Notes under the pieces: model-generated
Databases searched by the model: none
The model's input: the letters and a program-made list of their open reading frames with translations, nothing else
Told to the model about the DNA's origin: nothing
From: a bacterium
Lineage (GTDB): Bacteria > Pseudomonadota > Alphaproteobacteria > Caulobacterales > Caulobacteraceae
Length of the DNA stretch: 64,000 nucleotides
NCBI GenBank assembly: GCA_030824495.1
Contig: JAVBXP010000044.1
Span: 1-64,000 of the forward strand
Direction of reading: 5' to 3'
Program-made: the position numbers and the translations under genes
Part shown: positions 9,988 to 19,854 of the stretch, in pieces
Layout of the letters: each line of letters starts with the position of its first letter
Position numbering within the stretch: position 1 is the first letter of the stretch

Positions 9988-10443
9988 CTAGCTCAGATGC
10001 TTGGCGCGGCCGACGTGGCGGCGCAGGTCGGCCAGGGTGGTCGCCCCGATGCGCCGCAGCGCCTCGGCGGCGATCAGCACGCCGGCTAGCTTCACGCCGC
10101 TGAACCGCTCAACGAATGTCGGTGGGCCCTCGGCGATCAGAGCCGTTCCGCCCTTCCCCTCCAGGTGGTTCCGCAGAACCTCTTCCCAGCCACGCCGCAG
10201 GCGCAGCGTCGGGGGCAGGATCAGCAGCATGTCGCCGCGCGCCTTGCGGGCGGCGACGTCCAGCCCGCCTTCCACCCACTCGACGCCAGCATCCTCGCAG
10301 ATGAGGCCGGTCCCATCGGCGGAGCCGCTGTCCGCGGCGATCACCTCGCGCACCAGGCCGTCAACCGCGGCCGGCACGAGGACCGGCAGCAAGACCTGCA
10401 TCTCGCGCTCGGAATTGAACGTCGGAATGATCACCGAAAGCAT
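9988..10443 (-). CDS. Short GT2-like glycosyltransferase
   Basis: MLSVIIPTFNSEREM...EVIAADSGSADGT GT-A start; 151 aa. Confidence 0.7.
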   Translation of the reverse strand: MLSVIIPTFNSEREMQVLLPVLVPAAVDGLVREVIAADSGSADGTGLICEDAGVEWVEGGLDVAARKARGDMLLILPPTLRLRRGWEEVLRNHLEGKGGTALIAEGPPTFVERFSGVKLAGVLIAAEALRRIGATTLADLRRHVGRAKHLS

Positions 10444-10520
10444 GTCCCCTTGAGGCGGCCGTTCGTCGGCTGCGTCAATAGAGTTCTTGTTTTGTTCTTA
10501 GGCGGCTCTACAATAACCCG

Positions 10521-11606
10521 GTGAGCACATTCACCCAGCAGATCACGGTCCGAGGCCGCGGCGCACGATCCAACGCCAGCGGGCGCTTCGAGAGTCAGGC
10601 GCGCGAGGCGTTCGACGACGGCTGGACGTTGGAAGACGCCGAACCGCAACAACTCAGGACCACGCTCACGGCCGAGAAGGCCAAGGCGATCATCTCGAAG
10701 AACACCAGCCCGGACGTCGGGTTCTCGCGCTCGATCAATCCCTATCGCGGCTGCGAGCATGGCTGCATCTACTGCTACGCCCGCCCCGCCCACGCCTATA
10801 TGGGCCTGTCGCCGGGCTTGGACTTCGAGAGCCAGCTGTTCTTCAAGCCCGAGGCCGGCAAGCTGCTCGAACGCGAACTGTCGGCGCCGCGCTACGAGCC
10901 GCAGTTTATCCACATCGGCGGCAATACCGATCCCTATCAGCCGCAGGAGCGCACGGCGCGGGTGACGCGTCAGGTGCTGGAGGTGCTCGAGCGGTTCAAT
11001 CACCCGTTCTCGATCATCACCAAGTCGGCGCTGATCTTGCGCGACATCGACATACTGGCGGCGACGGCGAGCAAGAACCTGTGCCGAGTGGCGATCTCGG
11101 TGACGACCCTGGATCGCAAGCTCGCCCGCAGCATGGAGCCGCGGGCCGCCACGCCCGAACGCCGGATCGGCGCGATCAAGGCGCTGGCGGACGCCGGCGT
11201 TCCGGTCACGGTGATGTTCGCTCCGGCCATTCCGGGCCTGAACGACCATGAGATGGAGGCGGTGCTGGAACGGGCGGCCGAGGCCGGCGCTCGGGGCGCG
11301 GGCTATGTCGCCCTACGTCTGCCGCTGGAGATCAAGGACCTGTTCCGCGAGTGGCTGGCCACCGATCACCCGGACCGCGCCAGCCGGGTGATGTCGCTGG
11401 TCCGCCAGATGCGCGGCGGACTCGACTACGACGCCGAGTGGGGCAAGCGGATGAAGGGCGAAGGTCCGATCGCCGAACTGATGTCGCAGCGTTTCCAGCG
11501 GGCCAAGAAGCGCTACGGCCTGAACGCCCGCTATGACGGCCTGGACCTGTCGCTGTTTAAGGTTCCGCCCAAGGCGGGGGATCAGGGCGATTTGTTCGGG
11601 GGGTGA
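10521..11606 (+). CDS. PA0069-type radical SAM protein (spore photoproduct lyase-like)
   Basis: SINPYRGCEHGCIYCYARP CxxxCxxC motif, HIGGNTDPYQPQE; GTG start. Confidence 0.88.
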   Translation: MSTFTQQITVRGRGARSNASGRFESQAREAFDDGWTLEDAEPQQLRTTLTAEKAKAIISKNTSPDVGFSRSINPYRGCEHGCIYCYARPAHAYMGLSPGLDFESQLFFKPEAGKLLERELSAPRYEPQFIHIGGNTDPYQPQERTARVTRQVLEVLERFNHPFSIITKSALILRDIDILAATASKNLCRVAISVTTLDRKLARSMEPRAATPERRIGAIKALADAGVPVTVMFAPAIPGLNDHEMEAVLERAAEAGARGAGYVALRLPLEIKDLFREWLATDHPDRASRVMSLVRQMRGGLDYDAEWGKRMKGEGPIAELMSQRFQRAKKRYGLNARYDGLDLSLFKVPPKAGDQGDLFGG

Positions 11607-11632
11607 GGGAGGTCAGCCCTCCTGCCTCCAGA

Positions 11633-11742
11633 TTCGTCATCCCCGGGCTATAGTCCCGGGGATCCATACGCACAGACCGTCCCGGTGAATCCCCGACTGC
11701 GGGGTCTATGGATGGCCGGCACAATAGGCCGGCCATGACGAA
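11633..11742. repeat. Intergenic palindromic element, family B copy 1
   Basis: TTCGTCATCCCCGGGCTATAGTCCCGGGGATCCATA...TATGGATGGCCGGCACAATAGGCCGGCCATGACGAA; related copy at 43569. Confidence 0.8.
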
Positions 11743-11765
11743 CCATGGGGAGATGAATTGCCGCG

Positions 11766-13055
11766 CTAGCGGTTGAACACCGCCACCAGCTCGATATGCG
11801 GCGACCAGAGGAACTGGTCGACGGGCAGCAGCCGGTCGAGGGTGAAGCCGGCGTCGGCCAGGATCCGGGCGTCACGGACGAAGGTAGCCGGGTTGCAGGA
11901 CACTCCAATCACCCGCGAGACCTTGGAACTGGCGAGTTCGGCGCACTGTTCGGCCGCGCCGGCGCGTGGCGGGTCGAAGAGCACGGTGTCGATGCGCTTC
12001 AGTTCGGCGGCCAGGACCGGGCGACGGGTCAGGTCCCGGGCCTCCGCGACGACGCCGTGCAGACCGGGCGCGGTGCCGAGCGCGCCGATCAGCGAGCGGA
12101 TCGCCGGAGCGGAGCTGTCGACCGCCAGCACGGGGGCGAGCTTGGCCAGATGGAAGGTGAAGGCGCCAGCCCCGCAGAAGAGGTCGGCGATGCGCTCGGC
12201 GCCGGCCGCGGCCTCGACCGCCATATTGGCCATGGCGAGTTCGGCCTCGGGCACGGCCTGCAGGAAGCCGCCGGCCGGCAGGGCCACGGTCGCCTGTCCC
12301 ATCCGCACGGTCGGCTGGCGGGCGAGATAGGCTACTTCGCCATCCAGAGTGACGCGCGCGAAATCGGCCTCGCCGGCGATCTCGGCCAGACGCATGCGGG
12401 CGTCGGCCGACAGGCCGCCGCTCTTGCGTTCGACCCCGCTGATATCGACGTCGATCCCAGTGTCGGTGAGGGTCACGTGCAGGGTGGGCGCGGATTTCGA
12501 ATGCTCGAACAGCGGCACGGCCAGGCGGCGCAGCGCCGGTAGAGCCGCCTCAAGCCGCGGGTCGGCGATCGGGCATTCTGCGATATCGATCACATCCCAG
12601 GACTTGCGGCCCTTGAAGCCCAGGCGCGCGGCGTCCTTGCGGCCCGGGCGGGCGTGCAGCGACAGGCGACGACGGCTGGCCGGGGCCGCGGCGAAGGCCG
12701 GCAGGACCTGCGTCTCGATCCGCTCCCGCGCCAGGGTGCGGACCAGGCGATCCACCTTCCACTCCAGATAGGCGCCATGCTCCCAGTGCTGCAGGGCGCA
12801 GCCGCCGCAGACGCCGAAGTGCTGGCAAGGCGGCGTCACGCGCTGGGGGCTGGCTTCCAGAACGGCTTCGAGCTCGCGTCGCTGGCCGCCGGCGGCCAGA
12901 CGCACGCGCTCCCCCGGCAAGGTGAACGGCGCATAGAGCGGACCGGCCGCAATGCCGTCGCCTTCGCCGCCTACAGCCTCAATCACCACCTCGACGGCGG
13001 GGCTGGTCGCCACATCTGCAGGACGGGCTCTATTCGGCCGCCGGGAAGTTCTCAT
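11766..13055 (-). CDS. TrmA/RlmD-family class I SAM-dependent RNA methyltransferase
   Basis: CQHFGVCGGCALQHW cysteines, ADLFCGAGAFTFHLA SAM motif, DPPRAGA and VSCNPATF motifs. Confidence 0.9.
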   Translation of the reverse strand: MRTSRRPNRARPADVATSPAVEVVIEAVGGEGDGIAAGPLYAPFTLPGERVRLAAGGQRRELEAVLEASPQRVTPPCQHFGVCGGCALQHWEHGAYLEWKVDRLVRTLARERIETQVLPAFAAAPASRRRLSLHARPGRKDAARLGFKGRKSWDVIDIAECPIADPRLEAALPALRRLAVPLFEHSKSAPTLHVTLTDTGIDVDISGVERKSGGLSADARMRLAEIAGEADFARVTLDGEVAYLARQPTVRMGQATVALPAGGFLQAVPEAELAMANMAVEAAAGAERIADLFCGAGAFTFHLAKLAPVLAVDSSAPAIRSLIGALGTAPGLHGVVAEARDLTRRPVLAAELKRIDTVLFDPPRAGAAEQCAELASSKVSRVIGVSCNPATFVRDARILADAGFTLDRLLPVDQFLWSPHIELVAVFNR

Positions 13056-13120
13056 GCTCTAGCTCGTTTTCGTATTTCTGCGCCCCAAAAGCCCAAGCGG
13101 GCCAAGGCGCAACGCCACAT

Positions 13121-13164
13121 GAACGAAGATGAACAGGCCGCTCAAGCAGCGTTCAGATTCGTTC
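13121..13164. promoter_or_regulatory. Candidate operator of phased GAAC/GTTC half-sites upstream of glycine-zipper genes
   Basis: GAACGAAGATGAAC-N16-GTTCAGATTCGTTC; half-sites start at 13121, 13131, 13151, 13161. Confidence 0.5.
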
Positions 13165-13226
13165 AGCCACTCTCTCTACAGCAGGCGAGGCTCCGGCGCC
13201 GCCTCGCGAATTACTGGAGATCTACG

Positions 13227-13652
13227 ATGAAACGCGCCCTTACCTTCACCGCCATCGCCGCCATTGCAGCGTCTAGCATGATGGTCCCGACCTTCGCCGC
13301 GGCGCAGGGCCGCAGCTATGGCTCGGGCGACGTCTGCCGCGAACAGCAACGCCAATCGGCCAACAAGGGCACGGTGATCGGCGGCCTGTCGGGCGCGCTG
13401 CTGGGCGGCGCGGTCGCCGGCAACGGCGCCAAGACCGAAGGCGCCGTTCTGGGCGGGGTTGTCGGCGCGGTCGCCGGCCACCAGATCGCCAAGCGCAACG
13501 TCCAGTGCAGCTCCTATCCCAAGCGGGTCGCGCGCAGCTCCTACCAGCGCAGCAACTGCCGCTGGGTCCAGGAGCGCTATGAGGGCCGCAATCAGAGCTT
13601 TGAAGTTTGCCGTGGGCGCGATGGCGTCTGGCGGCCGAGCGGACGGGCCTAA
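13227..13652 (+). CDS. Glycine-zipper 2TM domain secreted protein, paralogue 1
   Basis: Signal peptide ...VPTFAAAQ; GTVIGGLSGALLGGAVAGNGAKTEGAVLGGVVGAVAGHQ. Confidence 0.85.
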   Translation: MKRALTFTAIAAIAASSMMVPTFAAAQGRSYGSGDVCREQQRQSANKGTVIGGLSGALLGGAVAGNGAKTEGAVLGGVVGAVAGHQIAKRNVQCSSYPKRVARSSYQRSNCRWVQERYEGRNQSFEVCRGRDGVWRPSGRA

Positions 13653-13693
13653 GGCCCTCTTTCCACCGATCATCCCAACAGGGCAGTAAACAG

Positions 13694-14281
13694 ATGAACT
13701 TCCGTTCGACCTTCGCCAAGAGCACCCTCGCGGGCGTCGCCGGCGTCATGGCGCTGAGCGCCGCGGCCTCGGTCCCGACCTTCGCGGCGGCCCAATCGGC
13801 CGGCTACTATGGCAATGGCGGCTATTACGATCCCTGCCAGCGCGACACGACCAATCGCAGCACCGTCGGGGCGCTGGTCGGCGGCGCACTGGGCGCCGTC
13901 ATTGGTTCGAACGCCGCGGCCCGTAACGCGCGGACTGAAGGCGCCCTGCTCGGCGGCGCCCTTGGCGCGCTCGGCGGCGGCGTTGTCGGCAACCGCTCGG
14001 CGGCCTGCAACAACGGCTACAGCGCCCCGCCGCGCGCGGCCTACAACAACGGTGCGAACTACGGCCAGCGCTATGACAACGGCTATTACGCCCAGTCGAA
14101 CCAGTATCGTCCCGATCCCTATTATCGGGGCGACAGCTACAACGTGACCAACCAGGCTCCGGCCGCCACCGACGGCTGCAGCTTGGCCGAAAGCCCGATC
14201 TACCTGCCCGACGGCCGGACCCAGAAGCGCTTCGTGCGAGTTTGCCCGGACTCGAACGGCAACTATCAGGTCGTCGACTAG
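13694..14281 (+). CDS. Glycine-zipper 2TM domain secreted protein, paralogue 2
   Basis: MNFRSTFAKSTLAGVAGVMALSAAASVPTFAAAQ; GALVGGALGAVIGSNAAARNARTEGALLGGALGALGGGVVG. Confidence 0.85.
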   Translation: MNFRSTFAKSTLAGVAGVMALSAAASVPTFAAAQSAGYYGNGGYYDPCQRDTTNRSTVGALVGGALGAVIGSNAAARNARTEGALLGGALGALGGGVVGNRSAACNNGYSAPPRAAYNNGANYGQRYDNGYYAQSNQYRPDPYYRGDSYNVTNQAPAATDGCSLAESPIYLPDGRTQKRFVRVCPDSNGNYQVVD

Positions 14282-14303
14282 GCTCGCGCGTAGAGCGAAT
14301 GGA

Positions 14304-14334
14304 AGCCGCCTGCCTCACCGCAGGCGGCTTTTTC
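14304..14334. terminator. Rho-independent terminator between convergent genes
   Basis: AGCCGCCTGC-CTCACC-GCAGGCGGCT followed by TTTTTC. Confidence 0.85.
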
Positions 14335-14339
14335 GTGGG

Positions 14340-15071
14340 TCAGATCCGCTGGGCCCAGAGCAGATATTCGTGGTTGCCGTCGCCGCCCGTAATCGGGCTG
14401 TCGGCGGTGGCGCGGACGATCCAACCCGATCCGCGCAAGAACTCGATCACGTCATCCAAGGCTCGAATGCGCAGGGCCTCTTCCTTGACCAGGCCGCCCT
14501 TCCCCACATTGTCGGGGCCGACCTCGAACTGCGGTTTCACCAGCGCGATCAGGTCGGCGCCGAAGGTCGCCAGGCGTAGTGCGGCCGGCAGGACCTTGGC
14601 CAGGCCGATGAAGCTGACGTCGGTGACGATCAGGTCGGGCGCCACCGGGATCATGGCCGCGGTCAGGTTGCGGGCGTCAACGCCCTCCAACCCCACCACG
14701 CGGGGATCGCCGGCCAGCTTGGGGTGCAGTTGGCCGCGCCCGACATCGACGGCGTAGACCCTAGCCGCCCCCCGTTCGAGGCTGACCTCGGTAAAGCCGC
14801 CGGTCGATGCGCCGACGTCCAGAACCGTGCGGCCCTCGACCAGAACCGGCCATAGGCCCAGGGCGTGGGATAGCTTCAGCGCGCCTCGGCCGACATAGGG
14901 ATGGGCGGCGACGGCCTCGATGGCCGCCGCCTCGTCCACGAGTTCCGAGGCTTTCGCTAGGGTGCGGCCGTCAACGACGACGCCGCCGGCCTCAATCGCA
15001 GCGCGGGCCTTGGCGCGGCTGTCGAACAGGCCCCGTTCAACCAGGACGACATCCGCGCGTTTTCGACCCAC
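14340..15071 (-). CDS. tlyA: TlyA-family rRNA 2'-O-methyltransferase / hemolysin-like
   Basis: S4-like N-terminus RKRADVVLVERGLFDSRAKARAAI; VLDVGASTGGFTEVSLERGA. Confidence 0.93.
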   Translation of the reverse strand: MGRKRADVVLVERGLFDSRAKARAAIEAGGVVVDGRTLAKASELVDEAAAIEAVAAHPYVGRGALKLSHALGLWPVLVEGRTVLDVGASTGGFTEVSLERGAARVYAVDVGRGQLHPKLAGDPRVVGLEGVDARNLTAAMIPVAPDLIVTDVSFIGLAKVLPAALRLATFGADLIALVKPQFEVGPDNVGKGGLVKEEALRIRALDDVIEFLRGSGWIVRATADSPITGGDGNHEYLLWAQRI

Positions 15072-15086
15072 TGGTTGTTCAGACCC

Positions 15087-16841
15087 TTAGGCCTGCTCCT
15101 CCTCGAACAGCTTCTTCAGCTCATTCTTCAAGATCTTGCCATTGGCGTTGCGAGGCAAGGTCTCGTGCCAGAACTTCACCTTCACCGGCACCTTGAAGGC
15201 GGCCAGATGCTCGGCCACATGGGCGCGGATCTCTTCCTCGGTGGCCGAGGCGCCTGGCTTCAGGGTTACGACGGCGGCCGGCTCTTCACCGAGCGTACGG
15301 TGCGGAATGCCGACAATTGCAGCGTCCATCACCGCCGGGTGGTCGTAGATGACGTTCTCGACTTCGATGCAGTAGATATTCTCGCCGCCGCGGATCAGCA
15401 TGTCCTTGGCGCGGTCGATGATGAAGCAGAAGCCTTCCTCGTCCACGCGCGCCAGGTCGCCGGTGCGGACCCAGCCGTCAACGAAGGTCTGGGCCGTCGC
15501 CTCGGGCTTATTCCAGTACCCCTTCACCACCTGCGGGCCGCGCGCCCATAGCTCGCCCACGACGTTCGGGGCCAGGACGGTGACGCCGTCGGCCGGATCG
15601 CGGATTTCCAGATCGCTGACCGGAACCGCCGGGCCGCAGCTATCGGGACGGTTGGCGTAGTCCTCGGCGCCATGGGTCGTGACCGTGGCGCAGGTCTCGG
15701 TCATGCCCCAGCCGTTTCCGGGCGCCGACTTGGGGAAGGTTTCCTTGATCTTGCGGACCAGTTCCGGCGCCGAGGGGGCGCCGCCGTACGACACCGATTC
15801 CAGCGAGGACAGGTCGTAGTTGGCCCGGGCCGGATGTTCGATCAGCTGCCAGGCGATGGTCGGCACGCCGCCGGCCTGTTGAACCTTCTCGCGCTCGATC
15901 ACCTCGAAGGCGCGGATCACATCCCACTTGTGCATCATCACCAGCTTGGCGCCGCCAGCCAGCGACGGATTGAGCACGGCGAAACAGCCGGTGACGTGGA
16001 AGAAGGGCACTGAGATCAGCGACGAGCGTTGCGGCGCGTCGGGGTCGGGTTGGGGCGGCGCTTCGCCGCGACGCAGGAAGGCCCGGGCGCCGGCCACGGC
16101 GCCGGCCATGATGTTGGAGTTCACTCCCCGCTGGGTCGCCAGAGCGCCCTTGGGCTTTCCGGTCGTTCCCGAGGTGTAGAAGATCGTGGCGTCGTCGTCG
16201 GGCGCGATTTCAACGTCCGGCAGCGGCTGGTCGGGCAGCTTGTGCCAGTCGTTCGCCTGCCCCAGCACGCTCTCGACGGTGACGACCAGCGGGTGGGCGA
16301 TCTCTTCGCGCGCGCGGCTGACATAGGCGCGGACGAGGTCGGGGCAGTTGGGCAGATGCTCGGTCAGGCGCTCATAACGCTCGGCGTCCATAATCACGAC
16401 CTTGGCGCCCGAATCGGTCAGGCCGTATTCCAGCTCAGGCCCGGTCCACCACGCGTTCAGCGGGGTGACGATCGCGCCCAGCGAGGCGGCGGCGTAGAAG
16501 GCCACCGGCCATTCGGGCAGATTGCGCATGATCACGGCGACGCGGTCGCCCTTCTTGACGCCGTCCGAAGCCAGTTGCGCGGCGAAGGCCGCGACGGCGC
16601 GGTAGAAGGCCTCGAAGGTGACGCGCTCGTCTTCATAGACCAGGAACACCCGTTCGCCGTGGGCGCGACCCAACTCGACGATGGCGCGCAGCGATGGCGG
16701 CAGGTTCTTCCAAGTGCGGGTCGGGACGCCGTTGATGACAACGGTTTCCATCTCGGCCGGGGTCCCCGGCGACGTGATCATCGCATGGGCCTGGGCGATG
16801 GACATTGCGGGCCAACCGGCGGGCAGCACAGCCTCGGACAT
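15087..16841 (-). CDS. Acyl-CoA synthetase, AMP-binding family
   Basis: TIFYTSGTTGKPKGAL, GWVRTGDLARVDEEGF, RGGENIYCIEVENV, NANGKILKNELK. Confidence 0.93.
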   Translation of the reverse strand: MSEAVLPAGWPAMSIAQAHAMITSPGTPAEMETVVINGVPTRTWKNLPPSLRAIVELGRAHGERVFLVYEDERVTFEAFYRAVAAFAAQLASDGVKKGDRVAVIMRNLPEWPVAFYAAASLGAIVTPLNAWWTGPELEYGLTDSGAKVVIMDAERYERLTEHLPNCPDLVRAYVSRAREEIAHPLVVTVESVLGQANDWHKLPDQPLPDVEIAPDDDATIFYTSGTTGKPKGALATQRGVNSNIMAGAVAGARAFLRRGEAPPQPDPDAPQRSSLISVPFFHVTGCFAVLNPSLAGGAKLVMMHKWDVIRAFEVIEREKVQQAGGVPTIAWQLIEHPARANYDLSSLESVSYGGAPSAPELVRKIKETFPKSAPGNGWGMTETCATVTTHGAEDYANRPDSCGPAVPVSDLEIRDPADGVTVLAPNVVGELWARGPQVVKGYWNKPEATAQTFVDGWVRTGDLARVDEEGFCFIIDRAKDMLIRGGENIYCIEVENVIYDHPAVMDAAIVGIPHRTLGEEPAAVVTLKPGASATEEEIRAHVAEHLAAFKVPVKVKFWHETLPRNANGKILKNELKKLFEEEQA

Positions 16842-17003
16842 GGGCGGGTTCTCCTAATGCTCGCACGGGCATTCACGCGCCCGCGTCGTCGTAGGTGAAC
16901 AAGCATAACCTAGCGTCAGAGGCAAACGGACGTTTGAAGGTTGGGGTCGTCGAACGTCGGGTAGGCCGCCGCACGCCGATAAGCGCGTGACGACGCTCAT
17001 CAT

Positions 17004-17116
17004 TCGTCATCCTCCGGTCGCCTGAAAGGCGATCCGGGGGACCCAAGCGGCCTGGGTAGTTTCGCACCTCGGCTTGGGTCCCCCGGATCAGCCTACGGCT
17101 GACCGGAGGATGACGA
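17004..17116. repeat. Intergenic palindromic element, family A copy 2
   Basis: TCGTCATCCTCCGGTCGCCTGAAAGGCGATCCGGGGGACCCAAGC...GCTTGGGTCCCCCGGATCAGCCTACGGCTGACCGGAGGATGACGA. Confidence 0.85.
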
Positions 17117-17123
17117 GATTTTG

Positions 17124-19802
17124 CTAAACCACGGCTTCGAGCAGCGAGAGCGCGTGCTCCAACTTGGCTTTCGCCGCTTCCGATTCGGCCAGGCGTTCGC
17201 GGTTTTCCTCGACCACTTCTTCCTTGGCGTTCGCGACAAAGGCCGGGTTTCCCAGCTTCTTGTTCACATGCGCGATGTCCGACGCGTGGCCGGCGATTTC
17301 CTTGGCCAGACGCGCGCGCTCGGCCGCCAGGTCGATGAACTCGGCGACCGGCAGAGCCAGTGTCGCGCCGTTGACCACGAACGGGATCGCGCCCTCGGGA
17401 GCCGAGGCGACGAACTGCAGCTCGGACACCCGCAGGGTCTGAGCGATGACCGCGGCGTTCGCCTCGAACACCGCGCGCTGGGCGTCGGTGGCTTCGATGA
17501 CCAGCAGCGGCGGGCGGGCCGAGTGGGGCACGTTCAGTTCGGCCTTCACCGAGCGGCCTTCGCTGACAGCGGCGATGATCAGGCCGATCTCGGCTTCGGC
17601 GGCGGGGTCGACCAGGCTTTGCGCCAGATCGGGCCAGCGGGCGGTGATCAGCATGCCTTCGCCGCGCGGCGCGCCAAGGTCGGCGGTCTGGGCCCACAAC
17701 TCCTCGGTGAGGAACGGCATGACCGGGTGCAGCATCTTCAGAATGACGTCCAGCGCCCAGGCTGCGGTCGCCTGGGTCTCGGCCTTGGCCGCCTCATCGG
17801 ACCCGTTGAGGATCGGCTTGGCGAGCTCGACGTACCAGTCGCAATAGGTGTTCCAGATGAAGCGATAGAGGCCGTTGGCCACGTCGTCGAACGCGCAGGC
17901 GTCCAGCGCCTTGGTCATCGACTGGACGGTGCGCGCGGTCTCGCCGACGATCCAGCGGTTGAGCGTGTTCTTGACCTGAGCAGGGTCGAAGCCTTCGGCT
18001 CGGGCGCACCCGTTCATTTCGGTGAAGCGGGTGGCGTTCCACAGCTTCGTTCCGAAATTCCGATAGCCTTCAATGCGCTGTGTCGAAAGCTTGATGTCGC
18101 GCGCCTGGCCGGACATGGCCGTCAGGGTGAACCGAAGGGCGTCGGCGCCGTACTGATCGACCAGTTCCAGCGGGTCCATGACATTGCCCTTGGACTTGGA
18201 CATCTTCGCGCCCTTGGAGTCGCGCACCAGGGCGTTGATGAAGACGCGGTCGAAGGGCACGTCGCCCATGAAGTGCAGGCCCATCATCATCATCCGGGCG
18301 ACCCAGAAGAAGATGATGTCAAAGCCGGTGACCAGGGTGCTGGTCGGGTAGAACCGTTCCAGGTCGCTGGTCTTCTCCGGCCAGCCCATGGTCGAGAACG
18401 GCCAGAGGCCCGACGAGAACCAGGTATCGAGGACGTCCTCGTCCTGGCGCAGCGGTTCGTCGCGGCCATAGTGCTCACGCGCGGCGGCCTGGGCGGCGGC
18501 CTCGGTCTCCTCGACGAAGATCTTGCCGTCCGGGCCGTACCAGGCCGGAATGCGGTGCCCCCACCAGAGCTGGCGCGAGACGCACCACGGCTCGATGTTC
18601 CGCATCCACTCGAAGTAGGTCTTCTCCCAATGGCGGGGCTCGAAGACGGTGCGCCCCTCCTCCACCGCCTTGATGGCGGGCTGGGCCAGGGTCTTGGCGT
18701 CGACGTACCACTGATCGGTCAGATAGGGCTCGATGACCGAACCGGAGCGGTCGCCGTGCGGGACGGCGTGGCGGGTCTTCTCGACCTCGCGCAGCAGGCC
18801 CAGTTCCTCGAAGGCGGCGATGACCTTCTTGCGGGCCGCGAAGCGATCCAGGCCCTGGTAGTCCTTGGGTCCGTTCTCGTTGATCTTCGCATCATCCGTC
18901 AGGATGTTGATCATCGGCAGGTTGTTGCGCTTGCCGACCTGATAGTCGTTGAAGTCGTGGGCCGGGGTGATCTTCACCGCGCCGGAGCCCTTTTCGGGAT
19001 CGGCGTATTCGTCGGCGATGATCGGGATCGGACGCCCAACGATCGGCAGGCGAACCGCCCGGCCGATCAGATGCTTGTAGCGCTCGTCGGTCGGATGGAC
19101 CGCGACGGCGGTGTCGCCGAGCATGGTCTCAGGACGGGTGGTCGCGACGACGATCTCGCCCGAGCCGTCTTCCAACGGATAGGCGAAGTGCCAGTAGTGG
19201 CCGTCGACCTCGCGCTGTTCGACCTCAATATCTGAGATGGCGGTCTGGAAGTGCGGATCCCAGTTCACCAGCCGCTTGTCGCGGTAGATCAGCTTTTGCT
19301 TGTGCAGGGTGACGAACACCTTGCGGACCGCGGCCGACAAGCCGTCGTCCAGGGTGAAGCGCTCACGGCTCCAGTCGCAGGACGCGCCCAGGCGGCGAAG
19401 CTGGTTGGTGATGGTTCCGCCGCTCTGCGCCTTCCATTCCCAGACCTTGGCGATGAAGTCTTCGCGGCCCATGTCGCGGCGGCTGACATTGCCGGCGGCG
19501 GCCAGTTGGCGCTCGACCACCATCTGGGTCGCGATCCCAGCGTGGTCCGTGCCCGGGAGCCACAGAGCGGCCTTGCCACGCATCCGCTCAAACCGGATCA
19601 GCACGTCCTGCAGCGTATTGTTCAGCGCATGCCCGATGTGCAGCGAACCGGTGACGTTCGGCGGCGGGATGACGATGGAGAACGGCTCGGCCGCGGGGTC
19701 GGACGTCGGCGCGAACGCGCCTGAGGCCTCCCACATGGCGTACAGGCGGGACTCGGCGGTTTTGGGATCGAAGTTTTTTTCAAGCATTTCGATGCGCTGC
19801 AT
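17124..19802 (-). CDS. valS: Valyl-tRNA synthetase (start 19802 or 19787)
   Basis: PPPNVTGSLHIGHALNNTLQD, GTDHAGIATQ, ATTRPETMLGDTAVAVHP, KMSKSKGN. Confidence 0.96.
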   Translation of the reverse strand: MQRIEMLEKNFDPKTAESRLYAMWEASGAFAPTSDPAAEPFSIVIPPPNVTGSLHIGHALNNTLQDVLIRFERMRGKAALWLPGTDHAGIATQMVVERQLAAAGNVSRRDMGREDFIAKVWEWKAQSGGTITNQLRRLGASCDWSRERFTLDDGLSAAVRKVFVTLHKQKLIYRDKRLVNWDPHFQTAISDIEVEQREVDGHYWHFAYPLEDGSGEIVVATTRPETMLGDTAVAVHPTDERYKHLIGRAVRLPIVGRPIPIIADEYADPEKGSGAVKITPAHDFNDYQVGKRNNLPMINILTDDAKINENGPKDYQGLDRFAARKKVIAAFEELGLLREVEKTRHAVPHGDRSGSVIEPYLTDQWYVDAKTLAQPAIKAVEEGRTVFEPRHWEKTYFEWMRNIEPWCVSRQLWWGHRIPAWYGPDGKIFVEETEAAAQAAAREHYGRDEPLRQDEDVLDTWFSSGLWPFSTMGWPEKTSDLERFYPTSTLVTGFDIIFFWVARMMMMGLHFMGDVPFDRVFINALVRDSKGAKMSKSKGNVMDPLELVDQYGADALRFTLTAMSGQARDIKLSTQRIEGYRNFGTKLWNATRFTEMNGCARAEGFDPAQVKNTLNRWIVGETARTVQSMTKALDACAFDDVANGLYRFIWNTYCDWYVELAKPILNGSDEAAKAETQATAAWALDVILKMLHPVMPFLTEELWAQTADLGAPRGEGMLITARWPDLAQSLVDPAAEAEIGLIIAAVSEGRSVKAELNVPHSARPPLLVIEATDAQRAVFEANAAVIAQTLRVSELQFVASAPEGAIPFVVNGATLALPVAEFIDLAAERARLAKEIAGHASDIAHVNKKLGNPAFVANAKEEVVEENRERLAESEAAKAKLEHALSLLEAVV

Positions 19803-19854
19803 ACATTTTAGCTTCCTCGCGTGGAAGCATGATGAGGGCGCGACACCCCAAAAC

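Noticed and set aside
17121-19235. 704-aa + ORF opposite valS
   Set aside because: Shadow ORF; valS motifs on the minus strand are decisive
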